A DNA stretch of 64,000 nucleotides from UBA9653 sp014859835. GTDB lineage: Archaea > Thermoplasmatota > Thermoplasmata > UBA10834. The translations under genes and the position numbers were made by a program. The notes beneath the pieces were generated by a model. The model made no database searches. It was not told the DNA's origin and was given only the letters and a program-made list of their open reading frames with translations. The stretch is from assembly GCA_014859835.1 (NCBI GenBank), contig JACZKW010000047.1, forward strand, positions 1-64,000, written 5' to 3'. Of this stretch, positions 55,414 through 63,640 are shown one piece after another (the stretch's first letter is position 1; every line of letters starts with the position of its first letter).

Positions 55414-56145
55414 ATGGCTGTTATAGACGCAAAAGACCTGGTGATGGATTTTGGCGGAATGAAAGCCCTAAATCTGGTCTCGCTTACGGTCGAGAAAGGC
55501 GACCTCTATGGTTTCTTCGGACCGAATGGTGCAGGCAAGACCACATTGATCCGGATACTGACCGGTCAGTTGAAACCCACATCGGGGACGGTCGATGTGC
55601 TGAGGGTGGATGTGGTCAAGAACCCTATCAAGGCCAAAGAACTGGTCGGCATCGTTCCGGAGGTGGAGAGTCCTCCGACCTATTTGACCGCCTATGAGTA
55701 CCTTTATTTCGTGGGAAAGGTCCGGAAAGTCGACAATCTAGAGGATCGTATTGACAAGTGGTTGTCCTTCTTCGATCTGGAGAGTAAGAAGGGGACGATC
55801 TGCAAGGATATGTCGAAGGGTATGCGCCAGAAGCTCATGCTCGCATCGGCATTCATGCATGAGCCAGAGCTTCTCCTCCTCGATGAACCCTTCATAAACC
55901 TCGACCCGATCTATCAGAAGCTGCTCAGGGAACATCTCGAAGAATATGTGTCGAAGGGGGGGACCGTGTTCCTCTGCTCACACATCCTCGAGATAGCCGA
56001 GAGACTGTGCAACAAGCTGGCGATAGTGAATCTCGGAAGGGTCGTCGTGCAGGGCAGGAAGGATGAACTGGTCAAAGAAGATGACGACCTCGAACGCCTG
56101 TTCATGCGTGTGATCGGAGGGGATACTCTACGAAGACCCTCCTGA
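55414..56145 (+). CDS. ABC-2 type transporter ATP-binding protein
   Basis: A 243-residue ABC ATPase with Walker A GPNGAGKTTL, Q-loop region EVESPPTYLTAYE, signature MSKGMRQKLMLASAF (in place of LSGGQ, as is usual in ABC-2 exporters), Walker B LLLLDEPFINLDP and the H-loop FLCSHIL. All catalytic residues are present. It would drive the permease encoded 5 nt downstream. Substrate is unknown; ABC-2 exporters move drugs, polysaccharides, lipids or peptides. Transcription appears leaderless from the TATA box at 55379. Confidence 0.92.
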   Translation: MAVIDAKDLVMDFGGMKALNLVSLTVEKGDLYGFFGPNGAGKTTLIRILTGQLKPTSGTVDVLRVDVVKNPIKAKELVGIVPEVESPPTYLTAYEYLYFVGKVRKVDNLEDRIDKWLSFFDLESKKGTICKDMSKGMRQKLMLASAFMHEPELLLLDEPFINLDPIYQKLLREHLEEYVSKGGTVFLCSHILEIAERLCNKLAIVNLGRVVVQGRKDELVKEDDDLERLFMRVIGGDTLRRPS

Positions 56146-56150
56146 AACTG

Positions 56151-57596
56151 ATGCTCAAAGAGGAGTTCCGGACACACACATCCTATTCCGGTCAGGACAG
56201 GTTCCTCAGCTTCCCTATCTTCGTGTTCTTCCTCGCATCGGTAGTCGCGCTCACCCTGGATAGGATGCTCGAGACCGTCTCGTTCAGGCAGATGATTGAT
56301 CTCGCGCACCTTTCAGCATTCATATATGGCCTCAGCGTCGGCACATTCGGCATGATGGGGCGGCAGTACCTAGAAAGACGTTATGGCCGGAGCAACTACC
56401 TGATCGCCATGCCGTTCCTTCTTCCGATCTCCTTCAAGAAAACCTTCCTAGGAATATACCTCCGCGATGCCATCTTCTATATCGTCCTTCTGCTGATCCC
56501 TGCGACATGCGGCTTGCTCCTGGCGTCACCGGTGATGGGATATTCATACGTGAGCATCGGCCTCTTCTTCTCGGCGATCTTGATGACTTTCCTGCTCGGC
56601 CTTTCGATGAGTTTTCTGGCGTCCGTAATCTACATCCGGAGCATCAGATGGTTCGTCGCCTTCACCTGCCTGATAGTCTTCCTCTTCTCACTTCACGGGG
56701 CCTTCAGGCTGTTGCCTCTTGAGGTGTTGATCCCATCCCTGGGCTTCCAAACGTCTGTTCAGCCATTCGGTTCGGAAATCGGCTCGGCTGCGATATTTGC
56801 GGCAGCATCCATTCTCGCGACGGTGGTCATGACCGTGCTATCGTACACCCTGGTCGAGATCAGGATGACCATGTCAACGCAATCATATCCTGAGACGCTG
56901 CCCAGATATCACAATCGAATCCCGTTCTTCAAGGGACTTTCTCGTACACTCGCTGCAAAGGAGTTCGTGGACCTCCGCAGGAGCGGAACTCTCGCCAAAA
57001 TGACATTCTCTTTCATCCTTCCATTGCTCTTCCTCTCGTTCACGGCCTGGTTCGTGAACTACGGTCTCTCCATACCCGTAGGATTCAACACTGTGTTCTA
57101 CGCCGCAATGGTAGGATTCATAGGAGTGCTGATGTATAGCTGGCTCAATAACATCGACCTAGCCGAATATTACTCTCTGATCCCCGTGACCGTTCCTCAA
57201 CTGATCCGCGTGCGGGTCGCAGTCTTCCTCATCCTGACCTTGGGGATCTCCGCCGTGTTCGTCGTCGCCATCGCCATATTGAACCATGAGACCAGATATC
57301 TCTGGCTCGCTCTGATAGTCATGTTCGTGACCTCCTTGTACATGGTATTGGTCCTGGCATATCTCACAGGACTCAAGACGAACACATTCCTCTTCGATAC
57401 AAAGATCCTGGCCAGATTCAGCATAATGTCATTCATGCCGGACGTGTGCCTCGCCATACTGTCCTTCAGCATCGCCTACGATTGGACCGTGGCCTTGGCG
57501 GGCCTTTCCTTGGTGCTTTCCTCGATGTTCATAACTTCGTTGATCCTCTACAAAGGGATCGAGTCGAAATGGTCAGGCACGCCTTTCGGTGAATGA
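56151..57596 (+). CDS. ABC-2 type transporter permease
   Basis: A 481-residue membrane protein with about 12 hydrophobic segments arranged as two halves of six, separated by a charged region near residues 240-275 (SYPETLPRYHNRIPFFKGLSR). The fused double-half size is larger than a typical 250-residue ABC-2 permease. It follows the ATPase gene by 5 nt and is cotranscribed. No family motif beyond hydrophobicity pattern and context supports the call. The gene downstream encodes a putative lipid kinase, so export of a lipid-linked substrate is possible but speculative. Confidence 0.8.
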   Translation: MLKEEFRTHTSYSGQDRFLSFPIFVFFLASVVALTLDRMLETVSFRQMIDLAHLSAFIYGLSVGTFGMMGRQYLERRYGRSNYLIAMPFLLPISFKKTFLGIYLRDAIFYIVLLLIPATCGLLLASPVMGYSYVSIGLFFSAILMTFLLGLSMSFLASVIYIRSIRWFVAFTCLIVFLFSLHGAFRLLPLEVLIPSLGFQTSVQPFGSEIGSAAIFAAASILATVVMTVLSYTLVEIRMTMSTQSYPETLPRYHNRIPFFKGLSRTLAAKEFVDLRRSGTLAKMTFSFILPLLFLSFTAWFVNYGLSIPVGFNTVFYAAMVGFIGVLMYSWLNNIDLAEYYSLIPVTVPQLIRVRVAVFLILTLGISAVFVVAIAILNHETRYLWLALIVMFVTSLYMVLVLAYLTGLKTNTFLFDTKILARFSIMSFMPDVCLAILSFSIAYDWTVALAGLSLVLSSMFITSLILYKGIESKWSGTPFGE

Positions 57597-57649
57597 AGCA
57601 AGAGTTATGACCCGCTCATTCGATAACGGTGTCGCAACGGGGTACTTGA

Positions 57650-58222
57650 ATGGATAAATGGGGACTCCTGAGACGGACAATTCATCTGATGATCGGGTTC
57701 ACACCGTTGTATTATGCCCTACCAGACGAACTGCCCATCATAGGAACCGATCATTGGGTAATCCTCTTCATTGGATTGCTTATGGTGGCTGTGATCGAGG
57801 GCGTGCGCCTTTCTTTCGGGTTGATGTTTCCGGGGCTGCGTCCATATGAACGCCACCAGGTAGCCTCGTACGTCTGGGCGTCCGTGGGAGTACTGGTGGC
57901 ACTCTGGCTCATGCCATCTGAAGTGGGTACTGTCTGCATAGTCGGCATGGCGGTCACGGACCCCATCGCGGGCGAGCTCCGGAAGCGTTACAGGACACCC
58001 ATGGCGTCGATACTTCCGCCAATAGCGATCTACGGCGCGATATGCCTGACAATAATGGTTCAAATGACTTCCTGGACGTGGGAGTTGATACTGATCATGT
58101 GCGCCGTAGGATCAGTCTCGGCCATCCTGTCTGAACGCTGGAAGACGAAGTACCTCGACGATGATTTCCTCATGATCGTGGTACCTGGTATACTGATGAC
58201 CGCGCTCGCACTCACCTTATGA
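57650..58222 (+). CDS. Dolichol kinase / CTP-transferase-like membrane protein
   Basis: A 190-residue integral membrane protein with about six segments. It begins RRTIHLMIGFTPLYYALP, as in dolichol or phytol kinases (RK-HH/L motif). VTDPIAGELRKRY in the middle corresponds to the GDxxAxxxGRR block, and the end has LDDDFLMIVVPGIL, like the iDDN-P motif of the family. These enzymes use CTP to phosphorylate polyprenols or activate lipids. The first Gly of the central motif is Thr here, so the call is moderate. It lies 53 nt downstream of the permease and may join that operon. Confidence 0.6.
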   Translation: MDKWGLLRRTIHLMIGFTPLYYALPDELPIIGTDHWVILFIGLLMVAVIEGVRLSFGLMFPGLRPYERHQVASYVWASVGVLVALWLMPSEVGTVCIVGMAVTDPIAGELRKRYRTPMASILPPIAIYGAICLTIMVQMTSWTWELILIMCAVGSVSAILSERWKTKYLDDDFLMIVVPGILMTALALTL

Positions 58223-58258
58223 AGAAAAGAATGCCTTCGGTGTGTGCGCGCCGCAAGA

Positions 58259-58552
58259 TCAGAGCACTTCTAGTTTCCCGTACTTGCCAGCGCTCACTTG
58301 GAGCTTATCCTTGTACGCGGATGCCCAGCCGTTGGTGATCTTTATCCGGGAGTTGACCTCGACCTTGTCAATGTCATCATTCCAGAGCGTGAGGCTGACC
58401 GTGTCGCCGTTCTCGTCCTGGCCGACAGCATCGCAGACCTTACCTCCGGTTCCACTCCAGTTCGACTTCCACTCTCTTGGCTCACTCTTTTCGACGACGG
58501 TGACTGTCAATTCGTCGACTTTCGCCTTATCTTTGAGGTCTTTTGCCAACAT
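58259..58552 (-). CDS. Single-OB-fold ssDNA-binding protein (RPA/SOSS-B type)
   Basis: A 97-residue single OB-fold protein: AKVDELTVTVVEKSEPREW, then GGKVCDAVGQDENGDTVSLTLWNDDIDKVEVNSRIKITNGWASAYKDKLQVSAGKYGKLEVL spans the core (read as shorter motifs VSLTLWNDD and ITNGWASAY). This is the small archaeal SSB resembling human SOSS-B and the RPA70 OB fold, which coats single-stranded DNA. The acidic tail of bacterial SSB is absent. ATG 58552 has GAGAGG 9 nt upstream and a TATA-like TTTAAGTATGG about 40 nt before. A longer frame starts near the TATA box and is rejected. Confidence 0.85.
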   Translation of the reverse strand: MLAKDLKDKAKVDELTVTVVEKSEPREWKSNWSGTGGKVCDAVGQDENGDTVSLTLWNDDIDKVEVNSRIKITNGWASAYKDKLQVSAGKYGKLEVL

Positions 58553-58708
58553 TGAAGCACGCCTCTCATCGATGCGAAGTTGCTCCCCATACTTAAACCT
58601 CACTCTGATTCTTGGGTGCGGTCGACTTATACTACACATCTGTGCCTTGCCGGCGTTTTAGGCATTAGCCAGCTCTATCTCGGAACCTACGTTTCGACTC
58701 CAATTAGC

Positions 58709-58718
58709 CTTATATTCT
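58709..58718 (+). promoter_or_regulatory. TATA box of the winged-helix/Trm56/HD operon
   Basis: CTTATATTCT lies about 25-32 nt before ATG 58741, consistent with a leaderless first gene. Confidence 0.6.
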
Positions 58719-58740
58719 TGCACTCAGATAGGGGCCGTCC

Positions 58741-59238
58741 ATGACTAGGATTAAGGTCATAACCGAGCCGGCAGAACTAGTACCGATGTTCCGGGCGGTA
58801 GACACAAAAGTAAAGAGGGAGGTCTTAAAACTAGTCACCCTCGAATGGCACACTATCCGAGATATAGAGAAGCAGTTCGGCCTTGCAGGAAGAGACGCCC
58901 TGCAGTTCTTTGAGAAGATGAAGCTCGTTGAGACAAGATGGCAGACTTCCGAGAGCCAACAGCCAGAGAAGGCCTACCATACTTACTATACATCTTTTCA
59001 CATTAACGCATCCTGGCCAGTGTATGAGATCAGCGATGTCTTGGCAGCCGCGGTGATGGAAGAGAAAGAGTTTACGAAGATCGAGAAACAGATCTTCGAC
59101 CTCGTGGGCGCCCAAGGCAAGTTCGCCGGGGACGTGGCGGAGATCCTAGGCGTGACTTTCACGATGCTGAAGAGCCTAGTGAAACGTAGTACCAAGCTCG
59201 ACTACCGCGGTCACAGGATCGAGCGCGTGAAAGAATGA
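58741..59238 (+). CDS. ArsR-like winged-helix protein
   Basis: A 165-residue protein with two helix-turn-helix-like regions: VKREVLKLVTLEWHTIRDIEKQFG followed by DALQFFEKMKLVETRW near the N-terminus (an ArsR-type winged helix with a strand-rich wing YHTYYTSFHINASW), and a second region EFTKIEKQIFDLVGAQGKFAGDVAEILG at the C-terminus. It has no metal-binding cysteines. Archaeal relatives are annotated as ArsR-family or conserved proteins. It is first in a probable operon with Trm56 and the HD-domain protein. Whether it is a regulator or a general factor is unknown. Confidence 0.75.
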   Translation: MTRIKVITEPAELVPMFRAVDTKVKREVLKLVTLEWHTIRDIEKQFGLAGRDALQFFEKMKLVETRWQTSESQQPEKAYHTYYTSFHINASWPVYEISDVLAAAVMEEKEFTKIEKQIFDLVGAQGKFAGDVAEILGVTFTMLKSLVKRSTKLDYRGHRIERVKE

Positions 59239-59270
59239 TTCCCATTGGCGTATGAGGTTGAGGTGGCAGG

Positions 59271-59813
59271 ATGATTGTCGTCCTGAGGCTGGGCCATCGC
59301 CCCGAGCGTGATCAGAGGGTGACTACGCATGTTGCACTCACAGCGAGAGCCCTGGGCGCAGACGAGATATGGGTCTCTACCGAAGATCATGATCTTGAGA
59401 AATCCGTGCGCGGCGTCGTGAGCAGGTTCGGCGGGAATTTCTCGATAAAGACCGGTGTGGAATGGCGAAAGGCGATACGGTCCTGGAAAGGCACCGTCGT
59501 TCACCTTACCATGTATGGGGAGCGGCTATCCGATGCCCTGCCCACGCTCAGGGACCAGGATCTCTTGATCGTGGTGGGGGCGGAGAAGGTTCCTCGAGCG
59601 GTCTATGATCTTGCTCACAGGAACATATCGGTGGGCAGTCAGCCGCATTCCGAGATTGCCGCACTCGCAATCCTGCTTGATCGGCATTTTAGTGGCAAAG
59701 CCCTTAACGAGGACTTCGGTGGACCGATGAAGATCGTTCCTAATCCAAGGGGGAAGACTGTAATTGACAGCAGAGACGAGGTCAAGGCCCGTAATCCTTC
59801 CAAGCAGGGATGA
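59271..59813 (+). CDS. trm56: tRNA (cytidine-56 2'-O) methyltransferase
   Basis: Archaeal SPOUT enzyme that methylates C56 in the T loop of tRNA. The 180-residue protein starts MIVVLRLGHRPERDQRVTTHV, an almost diagnostic Trm56 opening, and has HLTMYGERLSD, DLLIVVGAEKVPRAVYDLA and the knot region ISVGSQPHSEIAALAILLDR. The C-terminal segment includes MKIVPNPRGKTV, also typical. GAGGTGGCAGG precedes the ATG. Its last 50 nt overlap the HD-domain gene in another frame. All four tRNAs in this window have C56 in TTC. Confidence 0.95.
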   Translation: MIVVLRLGHRPERDQRVTTHVALTARALGADEIWVSTEDHDLEKSVRGVVSRFGGNFSIKTGVEWRKAIRSWKGTVVHLTMYGERLSDALPTLRDQDLLIVVGAEKVPRAVYDLAHRNISVGSQPHSEIAALAILLDRHFSGKALNEDFGGPMKIVPNPRGKTVIDSRDEVKARNPSKQG

Positions 59814-60309
59814 ATGCATCTCCCTCCTTCGAAGTAACGGTTGCAGCGAGGATGTGGTAGAGCACTGCATCGCGGTATCTAATCTGGCTGTCAAGATTGC
59901 GCGGAGGTGCGATGCCGATGAATGTTTGGTCGAATCTGGAGGCCTGCTGCATGATATCGGAAGATGCCGCACGCACGCCATCAACCACGGGGTCGAGGGT
60001 GCGAAGCTTGCTCGAAAGCTGAAGCTACCTATACCGCTCATCCAGATTATTGAAAGACATGTCGGAGCAGGTATCGACAGGGCTGAGGCCAGACGATTGG
60101 GGTTGCCTAAGAAGGATTACTCTCCAAAGACTCTCGAAGAGATGATTGTGGCACATGCCGACAATCTCATAGATGGGACCAAGAGGATAACTGTCAAGGA
60201 ATCGGTAGCCTCGATGGTGCGCAAGAATCTGCATGATCAGGCATCTCGCATTCTCGCTCTCCACAGAGAGTTGTCTGAACGATGTGGCCTTGATGTCGAT
60301 AGTGTCTGA
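59764..60309 (+). CDS. HD-domain phosphohydrolase family protein
   Basis: A 181-residue archaeal HD protein like the TIGR00295 family. Metal ligands are visible as H in VVEHCIAVSN, HD in GGLLHDIGRCRTH, H in IIERHVGAG and the downstream D in VAHADNLIDG. The family is predicted to hydrolyse phosphoesters; the substrate is unknown. It follows Trm56 with a 50-nt overlap if TTG 59764 is the start; a shorter protein starting after the overlap would lose the first helix, which the family needs. Cotranscription with trm56 suggests a nucleotide or RNA link. It converges on the nitroreductase gene with 5 nt between stops. Confidence 0.85.
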   Translation: MTAETRSRPVILPSRDECISLLRSNGCSEDVVEHCIAVSNLAVKIARRCDADECLVESGGLLHDIGRCRTHAINHGVEGAKLARKLKLPIPLIQIIERHVGAGIDRAEARRLGLPKKDYSPKTLEEMIVAHADNLIDGTKRITVKESVASMVRKNLHDQASRILALHRELSERCGLDVDSV

Positions 60310-60314
60310 TGGAT

Positions 60315-60863
60315 TCACCATCTCTGATAGTGGACTATCTCCGACAGCTCTTTCCGGTTGGCGCTTCCGACGACCCTCTTGGTTACTCTAGCCATGAGAC
60401 TGTCCTTCTCAGCTGGATATCCCACAGGCACGAGTGCCACCACCTTGATGCCATCCGGTATGCCCAGAGCGCTCCTGACCTTGTCTTCCTTGAACGCGCC
60501 TACCCAGCATGTACCGAGCCCCTGCTCCCACGCTTCCAGAACGAAATGCTCGGTCGCAATGGCCACATCCACTAGATAGTACTGCTTCCCCTCGCGTTCC
60601 CCGCTCTTTGCCGGGTCGCCGCAGGCTGCGAGGAGCGCGGGGGTGTTCTTGATGGGTGCGGGAACTATGCCAAGGCTTGCGATCTCATCCTTGCCGATCA
60701 CCAGGACGAACTGCCAACATTGTTTGTTGGCCCACGATGGCGCCAGTCTAGCAACTTCCAGGCATCGTTCCAGTTTATCTTTCTCTATCGGGGCGCCATC
60801 AAAAGTCCTGATGCTCTTACGGGTGGTTATCGCATCCCAGACCGTCAAGGCTCGTGTATCCAT
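60315..60863 (-). CDS. Nitroreductase family flavoprotein
   Basis: A 182-residue FMN-binding protein. It has TTRKSIRTFDGAPI at the N-terminus, LAPSWANKQCWQFVLV for flavin binding, VDVAIATEHFVLEAWEQGLGTCWVGAF in the centre and LVPVGYPAE near the end. Family members reduce nitro compounds, quinones or halogenated rings with NAD(P)H; the physiological substrate here is unknown. The ATG at 60863 is near a TATA-like TTGATTATG about 25-30 nt upstream. The neighbouring gamma carbonic anhydrase gene lies upstream on the same strand. Confidence 0.9.
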   Translation of the reverse strand: MDTRALTVWDAITTRKSIRTFDGAPIEKDKLERCLEVARLAPSWANKQCWQFVLVIGKDEIASLGIVPAPIKNTPALLAACGDPAKSGEREGKQYYLVDVAIATEHFVLEAWEQGLGTCWVGAFKEDKVRSALGIPDGIKVVALVPVGYPAEKDSLMARVTKRVVGSANRKELSEIVHYQRW

Positions 60864-60917
60864 CGTTCAATCATCGCCGTCCGGCATAATCAAAGATGCG
60901 CCGTTTGTGTTTCGAAC

Positions 60918-61427
60918 TCAATGCTTGTATCTAGCGAACTCGCCGCGTTTGTGAGCGTCCCTCAACTTGTGATACTCCTCGGCGTTTCTCTTGGCCGCTT
61001 CTTTGAGCGTGGCGTCACCTTCCTTGACTATCTTGGCAGGGACCCCTACCACTAGACTGCCTGAAGGCACCTTCATGCCGGCCTTGACGAGTGCATTAGC
61101 CCCTATTATCGAGCCGCTACCGACCTCAGCACCATCGAGCACGGATGAATTCATTCCGATGATCACATAATCCCCTATCTTCGCCGCATGTACGATCGCC
61201 CCATGGCCCATCGAGACATTCTTCCCAATGATGGTCGGCTTGCCGGGATTGCCATGGATCTGACAATGCTCTTGAACACTCGACCCCTCCCCTATCCTGA
61301 CCTCGGATAGGTCCGCTCGGATGACTGCGTAGGGCCAGATGCTGCAACCTCTTTCTATGACGACGTCACCGATTATGACCGATTCCGGCGCGACGTAGCA
61401 GGTAGGGTCTACTCGTGGTTCTGACAC
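60918..61427 (-). CDS. Gamma carbonic anhydrase-like left-handed beta-helix protein
   Basis: About 170 residues forming a hexapeptide-repeat beta helix plus a C-terminal alpha helix (LKEAAKRNAEEYHKLRDAHK). The three zinc-ligand histidines of the gamma class are present (IHGNP, then GHGAIVHAAKI). The acidic loop of the Methanosarcina Cam prototype is not evident, as in Cam-like YrdA proteins, so activity may differ. The frame starts at TTG 61472, but a TATA-like CATTTATCC (about 61447-61456) lies 28 nt before GTG 61427, which gives a leaderless start and the family N-terminus. It is downstream of the PRC-barrel gene on the same strand. Confidence 0.85.
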   Translation of the reverse strand: MSEPRVDPTCYVAPESVIIGDVVIERGCSIWPYAVIRADLSEVRIGEGSSVQEHCQIHGNPGKPTIIGKNVSMGHGAIVHAAKIGDYVIIGMNSSVLDGAEVGSGSIIGANALVKAGMKVPSGSLVVGVPAKIVKEGDATLKEAAKRNAEEYHKLRDAHKRGEFARYKH

Positions 61428-61476
61428 AGACGAGTTGAGGGCTCGCAGAGGATAAATGCCTTGCGAAAACAACGAT

Positions 61477-61755
61477 TTACTTGTTGGACTTCTCGGTCTT
61501 CTTGGAGCCCCTCTTTAGTGCCACCCTCTTTGGGAAGTACTTCAGAATGACTATGTCACCGACTGAATTGATCCATCTAAACGGAACATTCACCGATTTG
61601 GACCCCTCGACCAACAGCGGGTTAGTGCTGCTAATGAACAGCCCTTGAACCTTGTTTTCGTCGACCTCAACTACGAGGTTCGAGATGTTCCCTAGATAGA
61701 TACCCTGATTTGTATAGACCTGCAATCCGATAAGCTCAGAAGCTTCTGAAAGCAT
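61477..61755 (-). CDS. PRC-barrel domain protein
   Basis: A 92-residue protein: SELIGLQVYTNQGIYLGNI, VVEVDENKVQGLFIS, then VNVPFRWINSVGDIVILKYFP, the strand pattern of a PRC barrel, followed by a Lys-rich tail. Archaeal PRC-barrel proteins occur in RNA metabolism and in cell division (CdvB-associated); single-domain members are uncharacterised. A TATA-like ACTATTTAACC lies about 35-45 nt before the ATG. It shares a divergent intergenic region with the thioredoxin gene. Confidence 0.82.
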   Translation of the reverse strand: MLSEASELIGLQVYTNQGIYLGNISNLVVEVDENKVQGLFISSTNPLLVEGSKSVNVPFRWINSVGDIVILKYFPKRVALKRGSKKTEKSNK

Positions 61756-61822
61756 CCTGCATCCCTATCGACCGTATCGTGCTATTCCGGTTAAATAGTT
61801 TCTCTTGGTCCAGTATTCTCCT

Positions 61823-61841
61823 CTCAAGACTCTGTCTTGAG
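61823..61841. promoter_or_regulatory. Perfect inverted repeat in the divergent PRC-barrel/thioredoxin region
   Basis: CTCAAGAC and GTCTTGAG (8 bp each) flank TCT. The site lies between the two divergent TATA boxes, about 25 bp from each, where a shared regulator could bind. Confidence 0.5.
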
Positions 61842-61935
61842 CATGAAACACACAATTACGTGACAATGATTAAGTATTCATCACACAATCGGTATTGTAG
61901 AAGAATGGCACAAGTGTGCAACCACGGTGGAATAC

Positions 61936-62349
61936 ATGTCATCCGAACTCGAAGAGATACGACAGAAGAAGATGCAAGAACTGATTAAGACAACTAGCTC
62001 CACGCAATCAGGAGGAAATGGCTTCCCCAGTGCACCGGTCGTGGTGACGGACGAGAACTTCGAAGAGACGATCAAGAAGTATCCAAACGTCGTCGTCGAT
62101 TGCTGGGCTCCGTGGTGCGGCCCATGCAGGACGCTCTCGCCGACGATCGACGCCATGGCCAAGGACTACACTGGGAAAGTCGTCTTCACGAAGCTGAACA
62201 CTGATGAGAACATCAATGTAGCGAGCAAGTTCAGGATAATGAGCATACCGACCCTGCTCTATTTCAAGAACGGTTCTTTGGTCGATAAGACCGTTGGCGC
62301 TCTCCCAAGGCCGATGCTTGAATCACAACTGAAGAAACACTTGGCGTGA
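61936..62349 (+). CDS. trxA: Thioredoxin
   Basis: About 137 residues. A 40-residue charged N-terminal extension (SSELEEIRQKKMQELIKTT) precedes a complete thioredoxin domain: VVVTDENFEETIKKYPNVVVDCWAPWCGPCRTLSP with the redox pair CGPC, KLNTDENINVASKFRIMSIPTLLYFKNG with the cis-proline, and a last helix LESQLKKHL. The N-terminal helix resembles those of archaeal and methanogen thioredoxins. ATG 61936 has GGTGG 7 nt upstream; GTG 61927 is an alternative. A TATA-like GATTAAGTATTC lies at about 61867-61878. Its likely reductase gene is at 50284. Confidence 0.93.
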   Translation: MSSELEEIRQKKMQELIKTTSSTQSGGNGFPSAPVVVTDENFEETIKKYPNVVVDCWAPWCGPCRTLSPTIDAMAKDYTGKVVFTKLNTDENINVASKFRIMSIPTLLYFKNGSLVDKTVGALPRPMLESQLKKHLA

Positions 62350-62421
62350 GACCAAGACTAAACTCAGGATAACCAACTTCCCCCCATTCTTTTTATTTCC
62401 AGCGAATAGCGACAGCTCATA

Positions 62422-62433
62422 TGGGATATTATA
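62422..62433 (+). promoter_or_regulatory. TATA box of the OsmC-like gene
   Basis: GGATATTATAAA lies about 35-45 nt before ATG 62467. Confidence 0.6.
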
Positions 62434-62466
62434 AATCCGGAATATCCTCTAGCCAATCCGATCAAG

Positions 62467-62880
62467 ATGGATTTCGAGACTACTGTGGAGTTCACCGGCG
62501 ATTTCCCAGGAACGATGCGCTGTCAGAATGGCATGGTCATCGAGTACTCACCACCCGTGGAACTCAACGGAATGAAAGGCCCCATGACGCCTGAGGATGC
62601 GTTCATTGGTGCGGCCAATATGTGTTACCAGATAGTCTTCAGGTCGATTGCAGCTGGATTGGGGCTCAAAGTGCTCAGCTACAAGTGCAGGGCCGTCGGT
62701 GATCTGCAAACCGTCGAGGGTTCCAAGGGGTTCGTCAGGATTACGATGTATCCGGAGATATCATTTGAGCAGGGTTCGAACATGGCGAACCTAGAAAAAG
62801 CTCTGGAGACAACCAAGCGAAAATGCCTTGTCACCAATTCGATATCGTGCGAAGTAAGAATCGAACACCGTGTGATCTGA
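62467..62880 (+). CDS. OsmC-like peroxide/thiol-stress protein
   Basis: A 137-residue OsmC/Ohr-fold protein: VEFTGDFPGTMRCQNGMVIEYSPP, the helix APEDAFIGA-like TPEDAFIGAANMCYQIVFRSIA with the first redox cysteine, SYKCRAVGDL, and KALETTKRKCLVTNSIS with the second cysteine. These two cysteines reduce organic hydroperoxides in Ohr/OsmC. The catalytic Arg and Glu positions near the N-terminus cannot be assigned with certainty. A TATA box precedes the ATG. The glutamine amidotransferase gene follows 22 nt later and may be cotranscribed. Confidence 0.87.
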   Translation: MDFETTVEFTGDFPGTMRCQNGMVIEYSPPVELNGMKGPMTPEDAFIGAANMCYQIVFRSIAAGLGLKVLSYKCRAVGDLQTVEGSKGFVRITMYPEISFEQGSNMANLEKALETTKRKCLVTNSISCEVRIEHRVI

Positions 62881-62902
62881 GTCATTGGACGAGGTGAATT
62901 CA

Positions 62903-63640
62903 ATGTGCAGAATGATTGGTGGTGTGTTCAGAGACAAGTTCCCGATCGGGGCCCTGAAGGATCTTCAGCATGTGTCTGAACTTGGGGAAGTGCCAGATAG
63001 AGGGACCGAAGAACTTGGTCATAGGGATGGCTGGGGGATTGTCACATTCTCATCTGGGTCTTCGAAACTCTTGGGCAAGAGCGAGCGACCTATGCATTTG
63101 GACCCATCGTTCGATGCAGCCCTCGAGGACGTTGCTAAGCTGGAAGGCCCGAACATTCTGATCGCTCATGCTCGTAGAGGTTCCGAAGGCAGTCTATCGT
63201 TGGCAAACACGCATCCGTTCATATCTGATGGTATCGTCTTCGCCCATAACGGCACCATCAAGAAATTCCATCCGAACACCTCGAGGAATCCGTTGGGTCA
63301 GACGGACAGCGAGCGGGTGTTCATGACTCTCCTCGATCGCTTGGATGAAAAGAAATCCATGACATCCGCGATCGAAACCCTGGTCAAGGAAGACGTCAGA
63401 GGCCACGAATTCACCGGTCTGATGCTGTTGATATCCGATGGTAAGAAACTATATGGCTACAGGGGGTACTCGCAGGAAAAGGACTCATGGTACTATACCA
63501 TGAATGTCTCGAAATGCCCTGATGAAGTGATAGTGTATCAGCAGACGCATATGGGATACGCGCCTCCGATCGATGAGGTCAAGAACGGTGAATTGGTCAC
63601 GGTGGACCTCGACCTGAACGTGGAGATCATTCATCTCTAG
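62903..63640 (+). CDS. Class II glutamine amidotransferase (Ntn hydrolase)
   Basis: About 245 residues. Translation from ATG 62903 gives MCRMIGGVF, placing Cys2 at the mature N-terminus as the nucleophile needed for this class; GAGGTG lies 6 nt upstream. Other family blocks are HRDGWGIVTF, LIAHARRGSEGSLSLANTHPFI, GIVFAHNGTI and TDSERVFMTLLDRL. It hydrolyses glutamine to deliver ammonia, but no synthase domain is fused, as in YafJ-type proteins, so the acceptor is unknown. The upstream in-frame ATG at 62885 would bury the Cys. It ends overlapping the convergent last gene by 4 nt. Confidence 0.9.
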   Translation: MCRMIGGVFRDKFPIGALKDLQHVSELGEVPDRGTEELGHRDGWGIVTFSSGSSKLLGKSERPMHLDPSFDAALEDVAKLEGPNILIAHARRGSEGSLSLANTHPFISDGIVFAHNGTIKKFHPNTSRNPLGQTDSERVFMTLLDRLDEKKSMTSAIETLVKEDVRGHEFTGLMLLISDGKKLYGYRGYSQEKDSWYYTMNVSKCPDEVIVYQQTHMGYAPPIDEVKNGELVTVDLDLNVEIIHL

